Shown piece by piece: positions 14,860-22,404 of a stretch of DNA of 42,038 nucleotides; the first letter of the stretch is position 1; the number at the start of each line of letters is the position of its first letter. A model generated the notes under the pieces. That model was not told the DNA's origin. It saw nothing but the letters and a program-made list of their open reading frames with translations, and ran no database searches. The stretch is taken from positions 1-42,038 of IMG/VR virus record IMGVR_UViG_3300047181_000017; one strand, written 5' to 3'. A program made the translations under genes and the position numbers. This DNA is from a virus.

Positions 14860-16565
14860 TGATAGTAAACAGTCAAAATATCGAGTTTGGTTATGAATTG
14901 ATTTCAGTAATCCCTTATGCTAATTATTTAGCATCAAAAGGATTATTAGAAAAAACCATTTCAGGGAATGATACTGACTGTCTTTACTTTTTTTCTCCAA
15001 AACACGAAATCAACAAAGAAGCTCGAAGCTGGTATAATACTAGCAAAGTTTCGACTCCAAATATAGCAATACACAAGCATACTTTAGATAAATCACAGTT
15101 CTTAGCACCTGACTATAAGGATAAGTATGCAAATAGTTTCTTCACATATGATAAAGAAATAGTAATTATTTGCAACCGGCACAATATCGAATGGAATACT
15201 AAACCGATTAACTTCTTTGATTTAGATACTTTAAAAGCATTATTTGAATTATTACAAGATAAGTATCAGGTAATTTATATTAATGTCGAAGGGCGCAAAG
15301 AATTGTATGATAATGCTCCACCTGAACCATTCGGGGACTTTGAGTTATTAAAACAATATCCAAAGGTTATTAATTTCCATGATTTTGTTGATAAATATAA
15401 TAAATTATCATTCAACACATTGCAATTAATGCTTTTCGCAAATTGCCAAAAATACATTACATTAAACGGTGGACATGCAATATTAGCCGCTTATTTTGGT
15501 GGTGAAAACTTCATCATGTCAAAATATGGTAAACCACAGGCAAGGGAAATAACAGATAATGTAAATTCTTATTATCGGTGGTATAATGAGTTCGGAGGTC
15601 AAAGATGTATCCATGTATCCAATGAAGAAATACTTTTAAATCGAATAAAAGATAGTTGGATAGATGAAAATCCAATAGTAAATATTTTAGTTAGGACTGC
15701 AAACCGTCCTAATTTCTTTGAAAAATGTATCAAATCGATTCAAAAACAAAGCTATCATAATATTAATATTTTCGTTTCAATTGATGATAAGTCAAACGAT
15801 TATACAATAAAATATCCTGTATATCCGATATTTGTAAACAAAACAAACGAATATCATTTGCCTGATTCAAGTGTTAATTATGGAAGGGTAATGACTTATA
15901 ACCTTTATTTCAATTCAATGTATTCAAGGATTGAAAAGGGATTAATTATTTACCTGGATGATGATGATTGTTACCCTGATGAAAAGACCATTGAAAAAAT
16001 AGTTAATGAATATAAAAAAGGCAATGAATTAATTATTTGGAAGGTAAAAATTGGAAACAAAACAATTCCAGAACCTGAATATTTCGGCAAAGAACCTGCG
16101 GTATTTCAGATTTCAGGTATTGGATTTGCCTTCGATGCAAAATATAAAAATGATACAATTTGGGAAGAATTTAAAAGGGGTGATTTTAGAGTGGCTAAAA
16201 AACTTTATAATATCATACCTAATTGCTCACATATAAATGAGATATTGGCATGTTCACAGGATGGAGCGCATCATGGAATGGCTATTGATTTAAAAGTTAA
16301 TAAAACAAAAAACGATATGGAAAAGTTGATAAAAGTTACTATAATTAGCAATAAAACCAAGCACGGTAAACTTGATTTGGTTATTGGTGATACAATTGAA
16401 GTTAGCGAACCAAAAGCAAAACAATATTTTATTCATGGAATTGCAGTTCCATATACGGAAAATGTAGAATATAACGATGAAACATTCCCAACTTTAGAAA
16501 TGGTCGAAAGTTTAAATGAGATTGTAATTCCAGTTAAAAAAGGGCGTAAATCAAATAAAAAATGA
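14859..16565 (+). CDS. Two-domain glycosyltransferase with C-terminal head-protein-like extension
   Basis: A 568-residue protein. Residues 1-260 resemble a GT-B-like C-terminal nucleotide-sugar domain (FANCQKYITLNGGHAILAAYFGG, near 195-217). Residues about 270-480 are a family 2 glycosyltransferase: NPIVNILVRTANRPNFFEKCI start and IYLDDDDCYPDE near 365-376, the acidic metal-binding motif. Residues about 490-568 (VTIISNKTKHGKLDLVIGDTIEVSE and so on) resemble a short phage domain that often stands alone near capsid genes. The gene is joined to both neighbours (TAATG upstream, ATGA at 16562). The target of glycosylation is not visible; virion proteins are the likely choice. Confidence 0.75.
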   Translation: MIVNSQNIEFGYELISVIPYANYLASKGLLEKTISGNDTDCLYFFSPKHEINKEARSWYNTSKVSTPNIAIHKHTLDKSQFLAPDYKDKYANSFFTYDKEIVIICNRHNIEWNTKPINFFDLDTLKALFELLQDKYQVIYINVEGRKELYDNAPPEPFGDFELLKQYPKVINFHDFVDKYNKLSFNTLQLMLFANCQKYITLNGGHAILAAYFGGENFIMSKYGKPQAREITDNVNSYYRWYNEFGGQRCIHVSNEEILLNRIKDSWIDENPIVNILVRTANRPNFFEKCIKSIQKQSYHNINIFVSIDDKSNDYTIKYPVYPIFVNKTNEYHLPDSSVNYGRVMTYNLYFNSMYSRIEKGLIIYLDDDDCYPDEKTIEKIVNEYKKGNELIIWKVKIGNKTIPEPEYFGKEPAVFQISGIGFAFDAKYKNDTIWEEFKRGDFRVAKKLYNIIPNCSHINEILACSQDGAHHGMAIDLKVNKTKNDMEKLIKVTIISNKTKHGKLDLVIGDTIEVSEPKAKQYFIHGIAVPYTENVEYNDETFPTLEMVESLNEIVIPVKKGRKSNKK

Positions 16566-17065
16566 GCTTAATCGATACCACATATTTCATTAATGATATT
16601 GAGCTATCAACTGACAATTTAGCGGTTAAATTGCAGCAAAAAATTAATACATGTGAACCTGAAATACTTATCAAGTGTTTAGGTTTCGATATGTATAGGC
16701 AATTTATTGCAGCACTGGCCGGAACACCTGAGCAAAAGTGGTTAGATTTAAGGGACGGAAAAGAATTTGCAATAGATGGAATTTATTATAATTGGCGCGG
16801 TCTGCTTAATACTGAAAAAGAATCATTAATTGCCTATTATGTGTACTATCAATTTATAAAAAGTCCAGAATATTATCAAAGCGGGTTAAGACAAAGCAAT
16901 ACAGAAAATTCAATTGTAGTAAATCCAAGGCCAAAACAATGCGATGTTTATAATAAAATGGTGGATTGGATTGAAGAAATGGATTTATTTATTTATACAA
17001 ATATTGCTGATTATACGACTTATAATCCAACTAAGATAAATAAAATTAATGCTTTTAATATCTAA
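16562..17065 (+). CDS. Head-tail connector / adaptor protein candidate
   Basis: A 167-residue, mostly helical protein placed directly after the capsid-glycosyltransferase block. The pattern (CEPEILIKCLGFDMYRQFIA, then YNWRGLL and LIAYYVYYQFIKSPEYYQSG) is the one I associate with adaptor proteins of Bacteroidota siphophages. These form a ring below the portal. The assignment rests on gene order and resemblance. Confidence 0.6.
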   Translation: MSLIDTTYFINDIELSTDNLAVKLQQKINTCEPEILIKCLGFDMYRQFIAALAGTPEQKWLDLRDGKEFAIDGIYYNWRGLLNTEKESLIAYYVYYQFIKSPEYYQSGLRQSNTENSIVVNPRPKQCDVYNKMVDWIEEMDLFIYTNIADYTTYNPTKINKINAFNI

Positions 17066-17860
17066 ATGAACCGAAAAAAAACCATATATGAACCTGATGA
17101 GGTAAAAGCAGTTTTCACTTTTTTGAAAGCTGAAAAGAATATCATTGATATTACTGAATCTGGAAGCATATCAACTATTTACACCGATTCATTAGTTTTA
17201 TTACAAATACAATATCCTGTTTATTTACAAACGGGGCAAATTGTAACGATAAACAATATCAATTACCAGATTAGTAATGTAAACTTAACAAATAAAACAT
17301 TTGATATAGATTTTACAACTGATAGTAATATAGGCAAACCACAATCAAGCTTTTACCATATGAGTAGTGATACTATTCCGGTTAAAATATTGGACGCAAC
17401 AAAATGGAATTTGGCAATCGATTTTAAGTTTGGGTCAAGGATGGAAATAAACGAAATATTAGATATCGAAGTTTCCGATCCTGCCAAAAAATTACAAAGA
17501 TTTCCTTTAATCTGGTTATTCATTAACGAAAATAGAGACCATGATAACCTAGAATATAGCTTTAAAACTGGTTTAAAAATGTCATTTGTGCATTTATCAA
17601 AACAGGAATATAGAGCCGAATATCGTAAAGAAAATATCTTCAAACCTATTATAGTTCCATTAGTTGAGCTATTTATGGAAGCGATTCAATCAAGTCATTT
17701 TAGTAGGGTATTTGCATTTGGCTACAATGATTTAAATTACAATGAATATTTCAGGTACTTCTATGGAAGTGCAACAGATAAAAATAAAATGGTTTTGAAT
17801 GCTCCGACGGATGCGATTGAGATAGATTTCGACGTGACTTTCGCAAACCAGTATTATTAA
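17066..17860 (+). CDS. Unknown structural protein (neck/tail completion region)
   Basis: A 264-residue protein starting one codon after the adaptor gene. The N-terminal half is beta-rich (QTGQIVTINNINYQISNVNLTNK resembles a small barrel as in head-closure proteins) and the C-terminal part contains a mixed alpha/beta region. No catalytic motif or membrane segment is seen. Its position between adaptor and tail tube suggests a head-closure or tail-terminator role, but this is inference from order. Confidence 0.55.
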   Translation: MNRKKTIYEPDEVKAVFTFLKAEKNIIDITESGSISTIYTDSLVLLQIQYPVYLQTGQIVTINNINYQISNVNLTNKTFDIDFTTDSNIGKPQSSFYHMSSDTIPVKILDATKWNLAIDFKFGSRMEINEILDIEVSDPAKKLQRFPLIWLFINENRDHDNLEYSFKTGLKMSFVHLSKQEYRAEYRKENIFKPIIVPLVELFMEAIQSSHFSRVFAFGYNDLNYNEYFRYFYGSATDKNKMVLNAPTDAIEIDFDVTFANQYY

Positions 17861-17886
17861 CAATTATTAATTTAAAATTTTAAAAA

Positions 17887-18822
17887 ATGGGTGGATTCAA
17901 TGAAACTTCATCAGCAGTTTCCCTAAAAAATACTGGTCTAAGAAAATATAGTGGGACTAGTGGACAGTGGGCGAACATAATGCTAGCACCAGGCAATGCC
18001 GAAATAGCTACAAAAGTTTTGGCACTTACAAAACAAACATGGATTGATAACCAAAATGCAGCCATGGGCTCAAGATGGTTTTTAACTCCAAAGATTTTTA
18101 ACTTTGACGCTCCGGATGTAGCTCCAACTCGCGAAGAGGGCAACACCGGAATGACTGCTTTCGTTATGGATGGAAAGCCTATTGCAACTATGATGTTTCA
18201 AGAAATGCATATCAAAGACGTAAATGATATATTTTCTTTAAACAACGGTTCGTTTTATGGTTTCCCGATCACTGACAAATCTTTTATAATCGGATATACT
18301 CCTGATAATGTTAAAGTTCGCCCAATTAAATTTGATTATACAAGGGTGCTGGCACGAAATTTTAATACGAAAGATGTAAATGCACGTGTAAAATTCGAAG
18401 TTAAAATAAGCGATGTAAGACAATTGAATGATTTTTGTGTTGAACTTGACTGTATTAACGATCCTGATGCACCTGCGCCATGGTACCCTGATTTAGAGTT
18501 GCCAATTACACAGCCAAATAGCATCAAACCAACATTAACAAGTGTAACTGCAACAGCATTTGCATTCAAGTTAATGGGTTATGACGGTGTCCCTTATTCA
18601 GCTGCTGTAAAAGAAGATATTTATCTTCGCAAAACAACTGAAAACGGTACTTTGATTCCTATTACTTCAATAGTGGAAACTACAACAAAGGGAAGTTATA
18701 CAGGTGTTATAGGCACGCAAACCAGTGGGACTTTCTATTTCGGATTATTGCCAGCAGAAACAGCCACAACAAAGGGCGTTGAAACAGACATAGTAGCATC
18801 TTTCGCAGCAACAATAGCATAG
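17887..18822 (+). CDS. Major tail tube protein candidate
   Basis: A 311-residue protein. The first 230 residues look like a tube protein (GGFNETSSAVSLKNTGLRKY start, TPKIFNFDAPDVAPTREEG, IATMMFQEMHIKDVNDIF). The C-terminal 90 residues are Thr-rich with beta strands, from TLTSVTATAFAFKLMG on, and look like an Ig-like decoration domain, as found on many tail tube proteins. It lies upstream of the tail chaperone region and the tape measure gene, the usual position. An A-rich leader precedes the ATG. Confidence 0.65.
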   Translation: MGGFNETSSAVSLKNTGLRKYSGTSGQWANIMLAPGNAEIATKVLALTKQTWIDNQNAAMGSRWFLTPKIFNFDAPDVAPTREEGNTGMTAFVMDGKPIATMMFQEMHIKDVNDIFSLNNGSFYGFPITDKSFIIGYTPDNVKVRPIKFDYTRVLARNFNTKDVNARVKFEVKISDVRQLNDFCVELDCINDPDAPAPWYPDLELPITQPNSIKPTLTSVTATAFAFKLMGYDGVPYSAAVKEDIYLRKTTENGTLIPITSIVETTTKGSYTGVIGTQTSGTFYFGLLPAETATTKGVETDIVASFAATIA

Positions 18823-18823
18823 T

Positions 18824-19009
18824 ATGGTATTTACATTAAATAGTTGCGTATATCGCACAGAAACATTGCCAAAAGAATTACTGGACAACCCAGAATTTAA
18901 AGCGGCAATTACGAAAGCAGAAAAAAGACAAGCTGAATTAAAGGCTTTGGAAATAGTTCCTGAAATAGAACCAGTAAAAAAGGCATACAAAAAACAGGAT
19001 AACGATTAA
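18824..19009 (+). CDS. Small protein after tail tube gene
   Basis: A 61-residue protein starting one base after the tail tube stop. It is beta at the start (VFTLNSCVYRTETLP) and a lysine-rich helix later, similar in layout to the small C-terminal domain of the upstream glycosyltransferase gene. No family is recognised. A terminator follows directly, so it ends a transcription unit. Confidence 0.55.
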   Translation: MVFTLNSCVYRTETLPKELLDNPEFKAAITKAEKRQAELKALEIVPEIEPVKKAYKKQDND

Positions 19010-19011
19010 TC

Positions 19012-19037
19012 AAAAGGGGTTAAATGCCCCTTTTTTT
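19012..19037 (+). terminator. Rho-independent terminator
   Basis: AAAAGGGG (19012-19019) pairs with CCCCTTTT (19027-19034) around TTAAATG, and a run of seven T follows from 19031. It lies directly after the small gene ending at 19009. It probably reduces transcription between the tail tube and the tape measure block. Confidence 0.8.
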
Positions 19038-19055
19038 GGACTTTAACGTAATAAA

Positions 19056-19529
19056 ATGGAATGGTTCGTACCCTTTAAGACCTCAACTGATGTTGATTTA
19101 AATAGTTTGATAAAAAAAACTATGGAAATCCCAGCGGTTCAAAAGGAATTGATAGAATATAACCAAAGCCAACTTAAAGACGGTATTGATTCGCAAGGCA
19201 AAAAGATTAGGACAATCGCAGCGGCCGAGCAAGGTAATGGGCAAGTTTATTCGTTATTTACAATAGCCGAAAAGGCTAAAAAAGGCCAAGATTTTAGCAA
19301 TGTAACGCTTTACGATACAGGCGAATTTTACAATTCAATGAAAATTGATGTTGGCAATGATGAAACAAAGTTCCTTGCAGATTTCGATAAACCAGACGGT
19401 AATATTCATGATAATTTCGATTCACAATATGATTTTTTAGGATTAACAAATGAAAATTTAGATTCTTTTTTATGGTTCGTTTTTGTAGATTATTTTATTA
19501 CCTTTTACTTGCAGGAATTAGAAAAATAA
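19056..19529 (+). CDS. Tail assembly protein candidate (gp10-like or chaperone G)
   Basis: A 157-residue protein. The part ELIEYNQSQLKDGIDSQGKKI and VTLYDTGEFYNSM resembles small morphogenesis proteins of Bacteroidota phages. It lies between tail tube and tape measure, the position of tail assembly chaperones. The slippery heptamer TTTTTTA (19466-19472) is in the correct frame (TCT TTT TTA) for a -1 shift, which would join residues 1-139 to the ORF ending at 20008. The ordinary product ends at 19529. Confidence 0.6.
   Translation: MEWFVPFKTSTDVDLNSLIKKTMEIPAVQKELIEYNQSQLKDGIDSQGKKIRTIAAAEQGNGQVYSLFTIAEKAKKGQDFSNVTLYDTGEFYNSMKIDVGNDETKFLADFDKPDGNIHDNFDSQYDFLGLTNENLDSFLWFVFVDYFITFYLQELEK
19466..19472 (+). 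promoter_or_regulatory. Candidate -1 ribosomal frameshift site
   Basis: The heptamer T TTT TTA fits the X XXY YYZ rule in the frame of the gene starting at 19056. After slipping, the next codon is the ATG at 19472, which opens the -1 frame through to 20008. A position between tail tube and tape measure is where programmed frameshifts make G/GT chaperones. No clear downstream stem-loop was identified. Confidence 0.45.
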
Positions 19530-20008
19530 TTGATTTTCTCATCCTGAAATTGCCTATTTATTATACCCGAATGGATAAAATTTCTATTGCCAGATGGTTT
19601 GAAATAATGGACGGTAAGGTTGAAAATTTATATAAATTTACCTGGATAAAATGGATTCCGTTAAAATTCGTCAAAATAATTGAGGATATGTATTTCCAAC
19701 TTGAAAATATAAACACTGAAATTATACAAAAAGAAGCTGAATTAGCAATACTTTATAGCCAGGCTGCCAGAATGAAAAATCCTATGATGAAATTCAAAGC
19801 AGATGGCGAAAAAAAGAAGCTCGAAGATAAAAAAATAGAATTAGCAAAAAATAAAGGTGCAAAATTAATTCCATTTATTCATTACATTGAACAAACTTTG
19901 AAAATCAGTATAGATCCTGAAAAAATGAGTGCAGCAATGGCATTTTATAAGTATTACAATGCGAATGAAATTAATAAGCAGATAGAACAAAGAAATAAAG
20001 CAAGCTAA
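19472..20008 (+). CDS. Tail assembly chaperone candidate (frame -1 partner)
   Basis: A 178-residue reading frame if begun at the ATG at 19472. It opens with a hydrophobic stretch (FCRLFYYLLLAGIRKIIDFL) and continues with YYTRMDKISIARWFEI and a charged coiled-coil. The end overlaps the tape measure start by TAATG. It may be made on its own from 19472, from the ATG at 19571 (145 residues), or as a -1 frameshift fusion with the upstream gene. The sequence upstream of 19571 looks coding, which argues against 19571 as the true start. Confidence 0.6.
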   Translation: MVRFCRLFYYLLLAGIRKIIDFLILKLPIYYTRMDKISIARWFEIMDGKVENLYKFTWIKWIPLKFVKIIEDMYFQLENINTEIIQKEAELAILYSQAARMKNPMMKFKADGEKKKLEDKKIELAKNKGAKLIPFIHYIEQTLKISIDPEKMSAAMAFYKYYNANEINKQIEQRNKAS

Positions 20009-22404
20009 TGGCTGGTATACAAAATAATGAAATACTAAATTCACTTGTAGAATTATTTGATATGCTCGATAAAAAAATCAAGCAAACTAATGATTCTATG
20101 GTGAAACTTGAAAAGGCTATTAAGGATGTTAATAATACTGGGAGCGGTGCTGATGCAAAGGTATTGGTTGAAACTACAAAGAAACTAAGCGAAGAAACTG
20201 AAAAATTAACAGCATTACAAAAAGCTGAATTACAAATTAAGAATCAAATCATTGCAGGCGAGGCCAAATTAGTTGCCAGTTATTCGGACGAATCAGAACA
20301 ATTAAGACAAATTAAGGTTGAAACCCAGGCATTAAATAAACAAAAACAAGACCAGGCCAAACTAGACAGCCAATTAACAAGTGAATACGATAAGCAAAGT
20401 ATTGTTCTATCAAAACTAAAAAAAGAGATAAAAGACTTAGTATTAGCTGGAAAAACAGAAGATGAACAAACAAAACAAAAAATAAAACAATATCAAGATC
20501 TTAATTCTAAAATAAGGGCAGTTGATGAGGTTGTTGGAGACTTTCAAAAGAATGTTGGAAACTATCCTAAAGTCTTAATCCCTGCCAGACAAGAATTAAA
20601 GAACTTAACCGCTGCAATGTCTGAAATGAAAGCGGCAGGTAAAGATGGAACGGCTGAATATTTAGCGATGGCTCAAAGGGCGGGACATTTAAAAGATGCA
20701 ATTGGTGATGCAAGAGCCGAAATAAAATTATTTTCATCTGATACAAGAAATTTAGATTTGGCTGTTGGGGCAATTAACGCCGTTGGTAGCGCATTCCAAA
20801 TAGCTCAAGGTGCTGCGGCATTATTAGGAGTCGAAGATAAAGAATTAGCTAAATCTATTCAGAAAATGATGGCCGTGCAATCTATTTTGAATGGATTAAC
20901 GGAAGTTCAAAATGCCCTTCAAAGCGAATCTGCATTCATGCAAGGTGTTTTGGCTGTAAAAACAAAGGTTGTATCCGCTGCTCAATGGTTATGGAATGCC
21001 GCCTTAGCTGCAAATCCTATTACTTTGGTAGTCGCTGGTGTTGTGGCTCTGGGTGCAGCAATAGGCGCTTTGATAGTTTATTTTTCTGATAGTGAAGAAT
21101 CAATTAAAAATCAAAATGTTGCACTCGATGGGACTGTATTAGCAACCAAAGAGGCTGTTGATGCTCACAATCAGCATATAGAAGTAATGCGAGATCTGGA
21201 TTTACAACTTTCTGTAACTACTGGCAAAATTACAGATTTTGAAAAGTCAATCATAGATTTGGCCGCAACTTACAACAAAAAAGTTGTTGAAATACAAGCG
21301 GCGACTGGGGAAAAATTAAAAGATGTAAATGGATTCTGGGGTACTGTTTGGACAACTATTAAAGGAGGCGGCAATGTATTTGCAGCCGTTGCTGAAAATG
21401 CAAAAGAAAGTACCGATATTATTATTGATAGTGAACAAGCAATTGCTGACCAGCAAGAAATATTAAACAAGGAAATTGAACTAAAAAATGCTGAAAAGAC
21501 AAAAAAGGACTTAGAACAAGCTAAGAAATTAGCAGCTGATAAGGCTAAAATCCATGATAAAGAGTATGAAGATGCCCAAAAAAGGCTTGATAAAATAATA
21601 GAATTACCCAACAAAGAACAAGATGAAAAAAATAAAATAGCCAATGAAATATTAAAAAATGACAAAAAACAATCAGAGGAATGGCTAAAATCAAAAAAAG
21701 AAGATAGTGAAGCTTATGCAGAATTAGATATTATAAATAATCAATGGAGAATTGATGCTGAAAATCAACAAAACGAAGATGCCTTAAAAAAAGAAGCAGA
21801 CCTATTAGAAGAAAAAAAACAAATGTATTATGATTTGGGAATTTCGATCGGACAAACATTTGTAAATTTATTGGAAGATGGAAAATTGACGTTCAAAGAA
21901 TTTGGGAAATTGGTTATTACATCGGCTTTAGATTTGATGCAGAAACAATTATTAATCGGGTCATTCGAAATATTATTAAAGCAGATTTCATCAAAAGGAT
22001 TTTTTGGAATTGCCACAGCAGGAATATTAACAGGAATTGTTAATGGTGCATTTGCATTAGTAAAATCTAAAGTCATGAATTTTGCAACAGGGACTGAATA
22101 TGTGAATGGTGCAGGTACAGAGACAAGTGACTCAGTGCCCGCTAATTTAAGTAGAGGCGAAAGGGTTATTCCTGCCAATATAAATAAACAATTATTAGGA
22201 ATATCTAATAATAAATTGCCTAACATTGTTGCAAATGGGTTAATCAACACTCAAAAGATGGAATCTATTCTTGAAGAGGTACGATATTACAACAAAATGA
22301 CCTCACTATATTTGTCTAACGGTGTAAGCGGATATAGATATGATGGATTTGAGATTGTCCAAGATTGGAAAACAGGCGAAACTCGCAAAAAACCATTAAT
22401 TTAA
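20008..22404 (+). CDS. Tail tape measure protein
   Basis: A 798-residue protein. It has long coiled-coil parts (about 60-200 and 480-610), a hydrophobic central region (WLWNAALAANPITLVVAGVV and on, about 329-360) and a second hydrophobic stretch near 665-690. This is the standard layout of tape measure proteins, which fix tail length and enter the host envelope. It follows the chaperone genes, as expected. The C-terminal residues 700-798 are globular (FATGTEYVNGAGTETSDSVP, LSRGERVIPA), a pattern common to tape measure proteins. Confidence 0.9.
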   Translation: MAGIQNNEILNSLVELFDMLDKKIKQTNDSMVKLEKAIKDVNNTGSGADAKVLVETTKKLSEETEKLTALQKAELQIKNQIIAGEAKLVASYSDESEQLRQIKVETQALNKQKQDQAKLDSQLTSEYDKQSIVLSKLKKEIKDLVLAGKTEDEQTKQKIKQYQDLNSKIRAVDEVVGDFQKNVGNYPKVLIPARQELKNLTAAMSEMKAAGKDGTAEYLAMAQRAGHLKDAIGDARAEIKLFSSDTRNLDLAVGAINAVGSAFQIAQGAAALLGVEDKELAKSIQKMMAVQSILNGLTEVQNALQSESAFMQGVLAVKTKVVSAAQWLWNAALAANPITLVVAGVVALGAAIGALIVYFSDSEESIKNQNVALDGTVLATKEAVDAHNQHIEVMRDLDLQLSVTTGKITDFEKSIIDLAATYNKKVVEIQAATGEKLKDVNGFWGTVWTTIKGGGNVFAAVAENAKESTDIIIDSEQAIADQQEILNKEIELKNAEKTKKDLEQAKKLAADKAKIHDKEYEDAQKRLDKIIELPNKEQDEKNKIANEILKNDKKQSEEWLKSKKEDSEAYAELDIINNQWRIDAENQQNEDALKKEADLLEEKKQMYYDLGISIGQTFVNLLEDGKLTFKEFGKLVITSALDLMQKQLLIGSFEILLKQISSKGFFGIATAGILTGIVNGAFALVKSKVMNFATGTEYVNGAGTETSDSVPANLSRGERVIPANINKQLLGISNNKLPNIVANGLINTQKMESILEEVRYYNKMTSLYLSNGVSGYRYDGFEIVQDWKTGETRKKPLI

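Noticed and set aside
17091-17110. Second hammerhead core (CTGATGA inside a coding region)
   Set aside because: No GAAA core, stems or cleavage triplet in the proper positions; it codes for ordinary amino acids. The same holds for CTGATGA near 15976.
21270-22250. Long reverse-strand ORFs inside the tape measure gene
   Set aside because: They are low-complexity shadows of the coding strand, with no promoter or recognisable family.
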